Of a stretch of 64,000 nucleotides of DNA, positions 8,960 through 17,634 are shown one piece after another. The stretch is from Methanosphaerula subterraneus. GTDB taxonomy: Archaea > Halobacteriota > Methanomicrobia > Methanomicrobiales > Methanospirillaceae. Position numbers and translations under genes: made by a program. Under the pieces are notes generated by a model, which saw nothing but the letters and a program-made list of their open reading frames with translations, was not told where the DNA came from and did not search any database. The stretch lies in assembly GCF_052055875.1 (NCBI RefSeq), contig NZ_CP170508.1:2542001-2606000 (forward strand), read 5' to 3'. Numbering within the stretch: the first letter of the stretch is position 1; every line of letters begins with the position of its first letter.

Positions 8960-11551
8960 ATGTCAGCATCACCTCAACTCCCAAAGCAGTACGACGCCAT
9001 CGAAGTGGAAGAGCGATGGCAGCGCATCTGGCGTGATGAGACCAATTACTTCGATCCGACCTCGACAAAGCCGCAGTTCATCATCGACACCCCGCCGCCG
9101 TACCCGACCGGGAACTTCCATATCGGAAATGCGCTGAACTGGTGTTATATCGACTTTATCGCGCGGTACCGGCGTATGAACGGGTACAATGTGATGTTCC
9201 CGCAGGGCTGGGACTGTCATGGCCTTCCGACCGAGGTGAAGGTCGAGGAGACGCACGGGATCACCAAGAACGACGTACCCCGCGAGGAGTTCCGGCGGAT
9301 GTGCCGGGAGCTGACCCTTGGGAACATCGAGAAGATGCGGACGACGATGCGGAGGATGGCCTTCACCACCGACTGGTCGAACGAGTACATCACGATGATG
9401 CCGGCGTACTACCGGAAGACGCAGCTCTCGTTTCTGCAGATGCTCAAGAAGGGATATATCTACCAGAGCGAACACCCGGTGAACTTCTGCACCCGGTGCG
9501 AGACCGCGATCGCCTTCGCCGAGGTGGCCTATGAAGAGCGGACCACGAAGCTGAACTTCTTCGACTTCGACGGGCTCGAGATCGCGACGAGCCGGCCGGA
9601 ACTGCTGGCGGCCTGCGTGGCCGTGGCGGTTCATCCGGGGGACGAGCGCTACACCGGGATGGCCGGCAGGAAGATGAAAGTCCCGCTCTTCGGTCACGAG
9701 GTGCCGCTGATCGAGGACGAGGCCGTCGACCCTGCGTTCGGGTCCGGGGCCGTGATGATCTGTACGTTCGGGGACAAGCAGGATGTCCACTGGTGGAAGC
9801 AGCACCACCTGGACCTCCGGACTGCCATCGACTCGCATGGGAAGATGACCCCCCTGGCAGGCAAGTTCTCGGGGATGGGAACAGAGGAGTGCAGGGCTGC
9901 GGTCCTCGATGCGATGCGTGAGGGTGGGATTCTGAAACGGCAGGAGCCCCTCGAACAGCGGGTCGGCACCTGCTGGCGGTGCAAGACTCCGATCGAGATC
10001 CTCTCAGAACGGCAGTGGTTCGTGAAGATCAACCAGGACGAAATCCTCGATGCAGCCCACCAGGTCAGCTGGAACCCCGAGCATATGCTCCTCAGGATGG
10101 AGGACTGGGTCGGCAAGATGGAGTGGGACTGGTGCATCTCCAGGCAGCGGATCTTCGCGACGCCGATCCCGGTCTGGTTCTGTAAGGACTGCGGGGAACT
10201 GGTCCTGCCTGAGGAGGCCGACCTCCCGATCGACCCGACCGTCGACACCCCTGCTCATCCGTGCCCGAAGTGCGGGTCGACGAACTTTATCGGGGAGAAG
10301 GATGTGCTCGACACCTGGATGGACTCGTCCATCTCGGTGCTGAATGTGACCGGGTGGGACGGGACCGGCAAGCCGGCCCATTTCCCGGCACAGATCCGGC
10401 CGCAGGGGCATGATATCATCAGGACCTGGGCCTTCTACTCGATCCTCCGTGCGGTCGCCCTGACCGGCGGCGCCCCCTGGGAGGAGATCCTGGTCAACGG
10501 GATGGTGCTCGGCGAGGACGGGTTCAAGATGTCCAAGAGCCGCGGCAACATCATCGCTCCCGAGGAGATCATCTGCAAATACGGGGCTGACGGCCTCCGG
10601 CAGTGGGCCGCGGCCGGGGCCGCCACCGGCTCTGATATCATGTTCAACTGGAACGATGTGGTCGCCGCCTCACGATTCCAGACCAAACTCTGGAACATCA
10701 CCCGGTTCGTGGTGATGCAGCTGGACCGTGCCGAGTATCGCCACCAGGAGCCGACGGTCCTCGCCGACCGCTGGCTCTCTGCGAAACTCTCGGCGACAGT
10801 CGTCGAGGTGACGGCTGCGATGGACGCCTACCAGTTCGATCGTGCGCTCCGTGCCATCCGGGAGTTCGCCTGGGAGGTGCTGGCCGACGAGTACATCGAG
10901 CTCGTGAAGGGGAGGTTGTACGGCGAGGGCGAGGGAAGGGACGGAGCCTGTTCGACGCTGGCCCTGACCCTCGATGCGCTCTGCAGGCTGCTGGCCCCGT
11001 TCATCCCGTACTTTGCCGAGGAGTGCTTCTCTGCGATCGGCGAGGGGTCGGTCCATGCACAGCCATGGGTCAGTTATGCGTATTCCGATCCGGAAGCTCT
11101 CACCGACGGGGAGTTCCTGGTCGCCCTGGTCAGTGAACTGCGCCGGTACAAGCACGATCACGGCATCGCCCTGAACGGCCCGCTCGGGAAGGTGACCGTG
11201 ATGGTCCCCCATCCGATCGACGACGGCGGGGACGCGGCCAGGACTCTGAACGCGGACCTGCACTGGCATACCGGCCCGGCAGACCTCGAGCAGGTGATTA
11301 GCGATATCAAGTTCAACATGGCCGTGATCGGGAAGACCTTCAGAAAAGAGGCGAAACCGTTCATGGACGCGGTGAAGGCGCTGCCAGAAGAGGCGATCGA
11401 GCACCCGCCGGCCACGATCCAGGTGAACGGCGTCGAGGTCGCCGTCCCGGAGAACGCCTTCTCCCCGGTCTACTCGTATATGATCGAAGGAGAACAGGTG
11501 GATGTGATCACGGTCAGGGATGTGATCGTGACGATCCAGCGCTCCGCCTGA
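8960..11551 (+). CDS. valS: Valyl-tRNA synthetase
   Basis: A class I aminoacyl-tRNA synthetase of 863 residues that charges tRNA-Val. The ATP-binding HIGN motif is at residues 54-57 (PTGNFHIGNALN) and KMSKS at about 523-527 (GEDGFKMSKSRGN). The editing (CP1) domain lies between, and includes TSRPELLAACVAVAVHP and the zinc-type pairs CTRCE, CWRCKT, CKDCGE and CPKCGS. The anticodon-binding helical domain fills the C-terminal third. It is a stand-alone gene whose 3' end overlaps the convergent tmk gene by 38 bp. Confidence 0.97.
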   Translation: MSASPQLPKQYDAIEVEERWQRIWRDETNYFDPTSTKPQFIIDTPPPYPTGNFHIGNALNWCYIDFIARYRRMNGYNVMFPQGWDCHGLPTEVKVEETHGITKNDVPREEFRRMCRELTLGNIEKMRTTMRRMAFTTDWSNEYITMMPAYYRKTQLSFLQMLKKGYIYQSEHPVNFCTRCETAIAFAEVAYEERTTKLNFFDFDGLEIATSRPELLAACVAVAVHPGDERYTGMAGRKMKVPLFGHEVPLIEDEAVDPAFGSGAVMICTFGDKQDVHWWKQHHLDLRTAIDSHGKMTPLAGKFSGMGTEECRAAVLDAMREGGILKRQEPLEQRVGTCWRCKTPIEILSERQWFVKINQDEILDAAHQVSWNPEHMLLRMEDWVGKMEWDWCISRQRIFATPIPVWFCKDCGELVLPEEADLPIDPTVDTPAHPCPKCGSTNFIGEKDVLDTWMDSSISVLNVTGWDGTGKPAHFPAQIRPQGHDIIRTWAFYSILRAVALTGGAPWEEILVNGMVLGEDGFKMSKSRGNIIAPEEIICKYGADGLRQWAAAGAATGSDIMFNWNDVVAASRFQTKLWNITRFVVMQLDRAEYRHQEPTVLADRWLSAKLSATVVEVTAAMDAYQFDRALRAIREFAWEVLADEYIELVKGRLYGEGEGRDGACSTLALTLDALCRLLAPFIPYFAEECFSAIGEGSVHAQPWVSYAYSDPEALTDGEFLVALVSELRRYKHDHGIALNGPLGKVTVMVPHPIDDGGDAARTLNADLHWHTGPADLEQVISDIKFNMAVIGKTFRKEAKPFMDAVKALPEEAIEHPPATIQVNGVEVAVPENAFSPVYSYMIEGEQVDVITVRDVIVTIQRSA

Positions 11552-12143
11552 CCGCTTCCCGGATGGCCTGGTCCATGAAATGATGGACCTCGGCCAGATC
11601 CAGTTCTGCATCGATCACGATGAACCGTGATGGTTCGGCCCTGGCAAGGGCCAGGTACTGCTGTTGAACGGCTTCCAGCACTGAGGCCTGCTCAAAATGC
11701 TCTTTTTTCGACCGTCCCCTGCTGATCCGGGCGAGGGCCGTGCTGACCGGCAGCACCATCAGAAAGGTCAGGTCCGGGACGATCGACCAGTGCTGGTGCA
11801 CCTGGTGCAGCCAGGTGTCGGGGTCTGGGAGCACCCCCTTCAGCATCACCGACTGGTAGGCGTACCGGCTGTCGACGTACCGGTCGGAGATGATCACCCT
11901 GTTCTTTGCGAGCCCCGGCCTGATCACCCTGGCGATATGGGCTGCGTGATCTGCTGCAAAGAGGAGGGCCTCCGCCACTGGATCGATCTCCTCGGCGATT
12001 CCGCGCCTGACCGATTCACCAATCCAGGTCGACCCCGGTTCCCGGGTGAAGATCGGGTCCAGGTCGGTGAGCGAGTGCTTCAGCCGGCGGACGAGCGAAC
12101 TCTTCCCTGCCCCGTCGATCCCTTCGATGGTGATCAGGACCAT
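11514..12143 (-). CDS. tmk: Thymidylate kinase
   Basis: A 209-residue kinase that phosphorylates dTMP to dTDP. The Walker A loop GIDGAGKSS is at residues 8-16, the TREPGST substrate loop at about 33-39, and the DRY motif at 87-89 (ISDRYVDSRYAYQ). The lid region carries RISRGRSKKEHFE. Its start overlaps the end of the HisA-like gene by 10 bp, so the two are co-transcribed. Its last 38 bp overlap the 3' end of valS on the opposite strand. Confidence 0.93.
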   Translation of the reverse strand: MVLITIEGIDGAGKSSLVRRLKHSLTDLDPIFTREPGSTWIGESVRRGIAEEIDPVAEALLFAADHAAHIARVIRPGLAKNRVIISDRYVDSRYAYQSVMLKGVLPDPDTWLHQVHQHWSIVPDLTFLMVLPVSTALARISRGRSKKEHFEQASVLEAVQQQYLALARAEPSRFIVIDAELDLAEVHHFMDQAIREAVRRSAGSSRSHP

Positions 12144-12805
12144 TGTCCCCTCCGTACCGCGTCGAGGGGGATGATCCCCCGGTGCACAGCCGTGGCCACG
12201 ATCGCGCCGTCAAACCCGGCGTTCTTCAGGGCATCGAGGTCCTCCACCCCCTTCACTCCACCACCGTAGAAGAGCCGGCCGGTGCAGGCCGTCCTGTACC
12301 TGGCCAGCTGGTCCGGGTCCAGCCCCTCTTCGGTCCCGACGGCCTGGATATTCAGCAGGATGTAGCCGTCAAAGGAGTACCGGCTGGTCGCCGCCAGGAA
12401 GGATTCTGGATCCGCTCCGGTGGGGAGGACACCCCCGTCCCTGATGTCGAGGCTCAGGTAGCCGCCGTGATAACGGGAAAGGTCGGTTCCTCCGGTCTCG
12501 GTGCCGACGATGGTGCTGACCCCGAGGTACTGCAGGTAGTCCTCCGGCGTCCTGCATCCGCGGTCGAGATACATGTGCTTCACCAGGGGGGCACAGTCCT
12601 TCACCGCCCGGTCATGCTCTCCGCGCCCCTCGATCCGGTCCAGGTCGGCGATGTACAGGTAGGCGGGACGGAGGGCCCTGACGAACCCGACAGGCTCTGC
12701 CGTCGAGGCCGGCCCCCAGGTCAGCGGCGCATACTGGTCGCGTCTGCCGCTCTTCCCATGGACGACCAGCCCATCCTTCAGATCAACTGCCAGGATCAGT
12801 TCCAT
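12134..12805 (-). CDS. HisA/HisF-like (beta/alpha)8 protein of unknown function
   Basis: A 223-residue TIM-barrel protein related to HisA but of the separate methanogen hisA/hisF-related family (TIGR00734 type). HisA-like elements are AVDLKDGLVVHGKSG at the N-terminus, YIADLDRIEGRGEHD, YLSLDIRDGG and the C-terminal phosphate-binding GRLFYGGGVKGVEDL and GAIVATAVHRG. The first catalytic-type Asp (D8) and a second in DIRDG are kept. It precedes tmk and diverges from mfnB with only 81 bp between them. A role in C1-cofactor synthesis is possible, but this is a guess from context; the true histidine gene hisA is not seen here. Confidence 0.8.
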   Translation of the reverse strand: MELILAVDLKDGLVVHGKSGRRDQYAPLTWGPASTAEPVGFVRALRPAYLYIADLDRIEGRGEHDRAVKDCAPLVKHMYLDRGCRTPEDYLQYLGVSTIVGTETGGTDLSRYHGGYLSLDIRDGGVLPTGADPESFLAATSRYSFDGYILLNIQAVGTEEGLDPDQLARYRTACTGRLFYGGGVKGVEDLDALKNAGFDGAIVATAVHRGIIPLDAVRRGQWS

Positions 12806-12886
12806 GGTTAAGGATTTGACCCTTTATCGAGATAACTGGTTCTATTCCAGCGGAACCACTATTAGGATGAGCGTCATTCTCTTTTT

Positions 12887-13573
12887 ATGAAATTACTGGT
12901 CAGCCCTAGCAGTCCTGAGGAGGCTCAGCGTTCGCTCGCTGCTGATATCATTGACGTGAAGAAGCCCTCAGAGGGATCCCTGGGTGCAAACTTCCCCTGG
13001 GTGATCAGGGCTATTAAGGCGATGACCGAGAAACCGGTCAGCGCTGCAATCGGCGACTTTGACAACAAGCCGGGCGGGGCAGCGCTTGCCGCGTACGGGG
13101 CGGCCTGTTCTGGTGCCGATTATATCAAGGTCGGGCTGATGCTCAGCGATCCTGCGGCTGCGGCCGAGGTGATCAACGGCGTCGTCCGGGCAGTCAAGGA
13201 CGAGTTCCCTGAGAAATATGTCGTGATCGCCGCCTACTCCGATTATGAACGGCTCGGGACGATCTCTCCGTTCGACATGTCTCCGCTGGCAGCAGCGGCG
13301 GGTGCGGACTTCGCGATGATCGACACAGGAAAGAAGGACCGGCGGTCCACCTTCGAGTTCATGGACGAGGAGGCGCTGACCCGGTTCACCGTGATGAACC
13401 GGGACGCCGGCCTCGGAACGGCCCTGGCCGGCTCGCTGGTCTTTGAGGATCTCCCGGTCCTGAAACGGATCGACCCGGAGATCATCGGCGTCCGCGGCAT
13501 GGTCTGCGGCGGCGATCGGAACGCAACGATCCGCGAAGATCTGGTTGCAAAGGCGCTCGCGGGGGTGCGATGA
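12887..13573 (+). CDS. mfnB: (5-formylfuran-3-yl)methyl phosphate synthase
   Basis: A 228-residue DUF556 protein. MfnB makes 4-(hydroxymethyl)-2-furancarboxaldehyde phosphate from two glyceraldehyde-3-phosphate molecules, the first step of the methanofuran furan ring. The sequence has the Schiff-base-type lysine region DVKKPSEGSLGAN (K25/K26), IGDFDNKPGG, and a second conserved Lys in ADYIKVGLMLSD (K81). The C-terminal GVRGMVCGGDRNATI fits the phosphate-binding end of the barrel. Its last codon overlaps the start of guaB (ATGA), so the two are co-transcribed. It diverges from the HisA-like gene. Confidence 0.93.
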   Translation: MKLLVSPSSPEEAQRSLAADIIDVKKPSEGSLGANFPWVIRAIKAMTEKPVSAAIGDFDNKPGGAALAAYGAACSGADYIKVGLMLSDPAAAAEVINGVVRAVKDEFPEKYVVIAAYSDYERLGTISPFDMSPLAAAAGADFAMIDTGKKDRRSTFEFMDEEALTRFTVMNRDAGLGTALAGSLVFEDLPVLKRIDPEIIGVRGMVCGGDRNATIREDLVAKALAGVR

Positions 13574-15045
13574 TGAGATACACAGAAAAGCTACAGATTC
13601 CAACAGCCCTGACCTTTGACGATGTGCTGCTCAAGCCGGCGGCATCGTATGTGGAGCCGTCGGAGACCGATGTCCGGTCGAGGTTCTCGAAGAAGATCGC
13701 CCTGAACATTCCCCTCGTCTCGGCTGCGATGGATACGGTGACCGAGTCGACGATGGCCATCGCGATCGCCCGTGAGGGGGGGATCGGGGTGCTCCACCGG
13801 AACATGTCCGTCGAAGAGCAGCTCCGGCAGATCACCTTCGTCAAGCAGGCAGAGGAACTGATCGAGCGGGATGTCCAGTCGGTCACCCCCGAGACGACGG
13901 TCGCCGATGTCGAGCGGCTGATGAATATCCATGGGATCGGCGGCGTGCCGGTGCTCGACGATGACGAGCGGATCATCGGGATCGTTTCCAGGCGGGACGT
14001 CCGTGCGATCGTCTCCAAACGGGGTGCGGAGAGCATCCGGATGATCATGACCAGGCAACCGATCACCGCCGACGAGAACATCAACATCGACGATGCCCTG
14101 GAGGTGATGTACGCCAACAAGGTCGAACGGCTGCCGGTGGTGAACAGCGAGAAGCGGTTGCTCGGGATCATCACGATGCAGGACATCCTTGAGAAGCGGC
14201 AGTACCCGCGTGCGATCCGCGACGAACAGGGAAACCTCCGGGTCGCCGCAGCAGTCGGTCCGTTCGATTTTGAACGGGCGATGGCTCTCGACGGCGCCAA
14301 TGCCGATGCCCTGATCGTGGACTGCGCCCACGGTCACAACATGAAGGTGGTCCAGGCGGTCCGCGACATCAAGGCCAGTGCAACAGGAGAGGTGATCGCA
14401 GGGAACATTGCGACCGCCGAGGCAGCTGCCGCCCTCGTCGACACGGTCGACGGGCTGAAGGTCGGGATCGGGCCGGGCTCGATCTGCACGACCAGGATCG
14501 TTGCCGGTGTCGGCGTCCCGCAGATCACTGCGATCGCAGAGGTCGCCGGGGTGGCCTCCGAGGCGGGCGTGACTGTGATCGCCGATGGTGGTGTCCGGTA
14601 CAGCGGCGACGTGGCCAAGGCGATCGCAGCCGGGGCTGACAGCGTGATGATGGGTTCGCTCTTCGCCGGGACCGATGAGGCCCCGGGGCGTGTGATCGCT
14701 ATCAAGGGCAGACGGTACAAGCAGTACCGCGGTATGGGTTCGATGGGTGTGATGAGCAGCGGGGTCTCCAGCGACCGTTACTTCCAGAAGAAGGAGATCG
14801 GGAAGACCAAGTTCGTCCCGGAGGGTGTCGAAGGGGCGACCCCGTATGTGGGTCGCGTCTCTGATGTGATCTACCAGCTCGTCGGCGGGCTGCGCTCCTC
14901 GATGGGCTACACCGGCTCGGCCACGATCCCGGACCTGCAGAAGAACGGGGCATTCGTCCGTATCACCGCTGCAGGGATGGGGGAGAGTCACCCGCACAAC
15001 ATCATGATCACTGACGAAGCACCCAACTATCGGATGTTTGAGTGA
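13570..15045 (+). CDS. guaB: Inosine-5'-monophosphate dehydrogenase
   Basis: A 491-residue enzyme oxidising IMP to XMP with NAD, the committed step of GMP synthesis. The barrel begins with LTFDDVLLKPA. Two CBS domains sit at about residues 95-210 (SVTPETTVADVERLM; MTRQPITADENINID). The catalytic loop GPGSICTTRIVAGVG has Cys at about 306. Later motifs are ADGGVRYSGDVAKAIAAGAD, the flap YRGMGSMGVM and LVGGLRSSMGYTG. The ATG at 13570 overlaps the mfnB stop; a second ATG follows directly. Confidence 0.97.
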   Translation: MMRYTEKLQIPTALTFDDVLLKPAASYVEPSETDVRSRFSKKIALNIPLVSAAMDTVTESTMAIAIAREGGIGVLHRNMSVEEQLRQITFVKQAEELIERDVQSVTPETTVADVERLMNIHGIGGVPVLDDDERIIGIVSRRDVRAIVSKRGAESIRMIMTRQPITADENINIDDALEVMYANKVERLPVVNSEKRLLGIITMQDILEKRQYPRAIRDEQGNLRVAAAVGPFDFERAMALDGANADALIVDCAHGHNMKVVQAVRDIKASATGEVIAGNIATAEAAAALVDTVDGLKVGIGPGSICTTRIVAGVGVPQITAIAEVAGVASEAGVTVIADGGVRYSGDVAKAIAAGADSVMMGSLFAGTDEAPGRVIAIKGRRYKQYRGMGSMGVMSSGVSSDRYFQKKEIGKTKFVPEGVEGATPYVGRVSDVIYQLVGGLRSSMGYTGSATIPDLQKNGAFVRITAAGMGESHPHNIMITDEAPNYRMFE

Positions 15046-15056
15046 TCAACTCACTA

Positions 15057-15065
15057 TTTTATATA
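15057..15065 (+). promoter_or_regulatory. TATA box of the ArsR-type regulator gene
   Basis: The sequence ttttatata lies about 30 bp before the ATG at 15092, predicting a leader of only a few bases. The segment between, rich in taaa and aacc words, could hold a binding site for the regulator itself, but I see no clean inverted repeat. Confidence 0.5.
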
Positions 15066-15091
15066 CTGTAAAACCTAACATAAAGTAAACC

Positions 15092-15712
15092 ATGCTCGAC
15101 CAAGAGGAAATCTCGCGCCTCCTCGATATCCTCGGAAACCGGAACAGAAGGCGGATAATCGACCTTCTCCGGCAGAAGCCCTGCTTCGTCACCGAGATAT
15201 CGGATCGGCTCGTGCTCAGTCCGAAGGTGGTGATCGAACACCTGGCCATGATGGAGCGGGAGCAGATCATCACATTCAATCAGGATGAGCGGAGGCGAAA
15301 GTACTACTTCCTCTACAATGACATCAAGCTCAGCGTCGGCCTTGAGAGGCGCGATGACCTGATCTCTCTGCCTGAGCGGAGTCAGCAGGCGATGCTCCGG
15401 AACGGGCTGGTGATGCTCCGGCGGCTGATCAGTGCACGCGAGAACCTGATTTTGAACCTGGAACAGATTGACCGCGATATCGATCTTAAAATACATGATA
15501 TGCTCAAGTATGGTAAGGATATACTGCAGAACGAAGGGGACCTCGATCTCCTGCTCGCCCTCTCTCACTATGATCTCACCTTTGAGAGTCTCGAGGAGTT
15601 GACCGGTATGTCCTCCTCTGAACTGAATAGCACGCTCGCCCGGCTGAAGAAGAACGGGCTGGTGGAGTACCAGGGAACAACCTACAACCTGAGTGGTATA
15701 CATGCCGAATAA
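15092..15712 (+). CDS. ArsR-type winged-helix regulator
   Basis: A 206-residue protein with an N-terminal ArsR-like winged helix (residues 5-75: LLDILGNRNRRRIIDLL, then VTEISDRLVLSPKVVIEHLAMM, and the wing RRRKYYFLY). A coiled-coil-like middle follows (about 95-140). A second winged helix is at the C-terminus (about 145-203: LTFESLEELTGMSSSELNSTLARLKKNGLVEY). Its 3' end overlaps the start of the Hsp20-like gene, so the two form an operon. A stress-response or autoregulatory role is inferred from that partner. Confidence 0.82.
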   Translation: MLDQEEISRLLDILGNRNRRRIIDLLRQKPCFVTEISDRLVLSPKVVIEHLAMMEREQIITFNQDERRRKYYFLYNDIKLSVGLERRDDLISLPERSQQAMLRNGLVMLRRLISARENLILNLEQIDRDIDLKIHDMLKYGKDILQNEGDLDLLLALSHYDLTFESLEELTGMSSSELNSTLARLKKNGLVEYQGTTYNLSGIHAE

Positions 15713-16109
15713 TCCAAATGACGATATCTATCAGAATATTGCTCGCATCATGGAGCAGCTGCTCAGAAATCTGCCCGATTCAGAGCACGGGCCGATCATC
15801 GGCGTCACGATCATCGCCGGCGGCCGGCAGCAGGGGACGGAGCCTCAGGATGGGGAACGGGTCCCCTACGAACTGGTCGAATCGGGGGAGAAGGTCTATA
15901 TCACGGCCACGATCCCGACAGAGACCCGGTCGGCCCCCTATGTGGACATCCAGCCCGCACAGGTCAGACTGGTGATGGACGAGCAGGTGACTGCCGTCGA
16001 CCTGCCGGTGCCGATCGATGTCCAGCACAGCTTCTACCAGGTCCGGCACGGCGTCATCGACGTGATCTGCCACAAGAAGCCGGTGGACAGTGCCCCCGCA
16101 GTGATCTGA
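15702..16109 (+). CDS. Hsp20-like (alpha-crystallin/CS fold) small protein
   Basis: A 135-residue protein with an N-terminal amphipathic helix (IYQNIARIMEQLLRNL), a short GPIIGVTIIAGG stretch, and a beta-sandwich of the Hsp20/CS type (VPYELVESGEKVYITATIP; a late YQVRHGVIDVICHKK). This arrangement matches archaeal Hsp20-related proteins. ATG 15702 lies inside the end of the upstream regulator gene, the usual coupled arrangement; an upstream in-frame start at 15693 is less likely. A chaperone function is inferred from the fold. Confidence 0.65.
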   Translation: MPNNPNDDIYQNIARIMEQLLRNLPDSEHGPIIGVTIIAGGRQQGTEPQDGERVPYELVESGEKVYITATIPTETRSAPYVDIQPAQVRLVMDEQVTAVDLPVPIDVQHSFYQVRHGVIDVICHKKPVDSAPAVI

Positions 16110-16129
16110 ACGATCAAACAGCACCTCTC

Positions 16130-16135
16130 TTTTTT
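16130..16135 (+). terminator. T6 terminator after the ArsR/Hsp20 pair
   Basis: Six T residues follow about 20 bp after the stop codon at 16109. Confidence 0.45.
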
Positions 16136-16347
16136 CGCCGGCTTTGCTGGAGACTCGACTGAAGCGTAGATCCGTACCTATTCGTCCCTAACCGGCCGGC
16201 AGTGATTCACTGGTGCATCTCTATATCAGAAGAGGATATCGAACCGGAGTCCTCCTCAGATGACGACGACGGTTGAATTGTTCAGGAGGTCGTGCTGTTG
16301 TTATGTCTCAATGGGGGTCATGTGGTTTTTCCCGGCTCAGTTTTTCG

Positions 16348-16731
16348 TCATACCGGCAGGGTCGGATCGAATTTTTTCGCGTTTTCAAAACAGATCTCTG
16401 ATTCATTGAACCGCTTCATATTCTGGAGCGTAATCCCTTTAGAATACCAGCAGTATCCATAGGTGGGATCTAGATCAAGTCCCTGGTCATAACACTGCAG
16501 GGCTTTTTCGTACTGGTTGAAGACATTGTTGTAATAATTTCCCTGTATGCACCATGCGGTTGCATTCAATGGATCTTCCGTGACCACCAGGTCGTAATAG
16601 CTCTGGCTTGCATGGATCTCCTCTGCAAATTGTGACTGATTTTTCACCGCTATCGCAGGGTTTGGGGAGATGCATCCTGAGAGGAAGAGAAAGATGAATA
16701 GCACAAACATACTGGTAAAAAAATAATTCAT
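16348..16731 (-). CDS. TPR-repeat lipoprotein
   Basis: A 127-residue protein with a lipoprotein signal (hydrophobic stretch ending in the lipobox LSGC, Cys at about 19). Two to three tetratricopeptide repeats follow (NATAWCIQGNYYNNVFNQYEKALQCYDQGLDLDP; GYCWYSKGITLQNMKRFNES). It probably sits on the outer face of the membrane as a protein-binding scaffold. It is lower in GC than its neighbours and stands alone. It resembles the TPR lipoprotein at 53409-53837. Confidence 0.75.
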   Translation of the reverse strand: MNYFFTSMFVLFIFLFLSGCISPNPAIAVKNQSQFAEEIHASQSYYDLVVTEDPLNATAWCIQGNYYNNVFNQYEKALQCYDQGLDLDPTYGYCWYSKGITLQNMKRFNESEICFENAKKFDPTLPV

Positions 16732-16908
16732 ATGGTTTTTTTCTCTCGCCGCTTCCGTACATAAGCATTCCGTTACCGTTTTCTCATGCCAAACGTCAGG
16801 GATGACGCGTCCCTTTACCGAACTGGATGATATCGTTGTCGTCCCATCGACGTTTAGGAATAATCTCCACCAATTTCTTCCTCATACAATTCACTCTGTC
16901 ACTTGCTC

Positions 16909-17634
16909 TCATACCGTCATCCTCCGGAAGACCTGCATGCAGAGGGCGATGACAACGATACAGAGCGCGGCCAGCAGCACGACCTGCATCAGCGGGACCT
17001 GGCCGGCCTCCACCGCACGGATCGCGTCGATGGCGAAGCTGAGGGGGTTGACCGATGCGATCGTCCGCAGCCAGGCAGGCATCACACTGTAGGGCATCAG
17101 GGCGCTGGAGGTGAAGAAGAGGGGCATGGAGATCATCGTATTGACCGCACCATACGAATCGTGATCCTCCACATACAGGGCCAGCGTCGTCGCCAGCCCT
17201 GAGAAGAGGATCCCGAAGAGGACCAGGATCAGGTAGACCATGCCGTACTGGAACGGCGACAGGATTGTCGCCCCGATGAGGATCGACACCAGAAAGATCA
17301 CCGTCGACTGGATGAGCCCGCGGAGGGTGATGAAGAGGATCTTCCCGAAGAGGATACTCTCGCGGGGCGTCGGGAGGGCGAGGAACTTGTTCAGGAATCC
17401 GAGGATCCGATCGAACATCAGCAGCGCCCCGCCCTGCAGGGATGAGGCGAGAATGGTCATGACCAGGATGCCGGGGGTGATGAAGTCGAGATAATTGCCG
17501 GTGAAGGTGACCGGCAGGGCGAGCCCGACGAAGATCAGCCACGCGGCCGGCATCACCAGCAGCGATACGACGGCGATCCTCCCGCGCAACCACTTGATCA
17601 TATCCCGTTCCATGTAATACCAGATGCCGCTCAT
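16909..17634 (-). CDS. ABC-2 type transporter permease
   Basis: A 241-residue permease with about six membrane segments and the ABC-2 signature region (FDRILGFLNKFLALPTPRESILFGKILF; FFTSSALMPYSVMPAWLRTIASVNPLSFAIDAIRA). It partners the ATPase encoded just upstream, whose stop overlaps its start (ATGA). Together they form a two-component exporter of the drug or polysaccharide type; the substrate is unknown. Confidence 0.88.
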   Translation of the reverse strand: MSGIWYYMERDMIKWLRGRIAVVSLLVMPAAWLIFVGLALPVTFTGNYLDFITPGILVMTILASSLQGGALLMFDRILGFLNKFLALPTPRESILFGKILFITLRGLIQSTVIFLVSILIGATILSPFQYGMVYLILVLFGILFSGLATTLALYVEDHDSYGAVNTMISMPLFFTSSALMPYSVMPAWLRTIASVNPLSFAIDAIRAVEAGQVPLMQVVLLAALCIVVIALCMQVFRRMTV

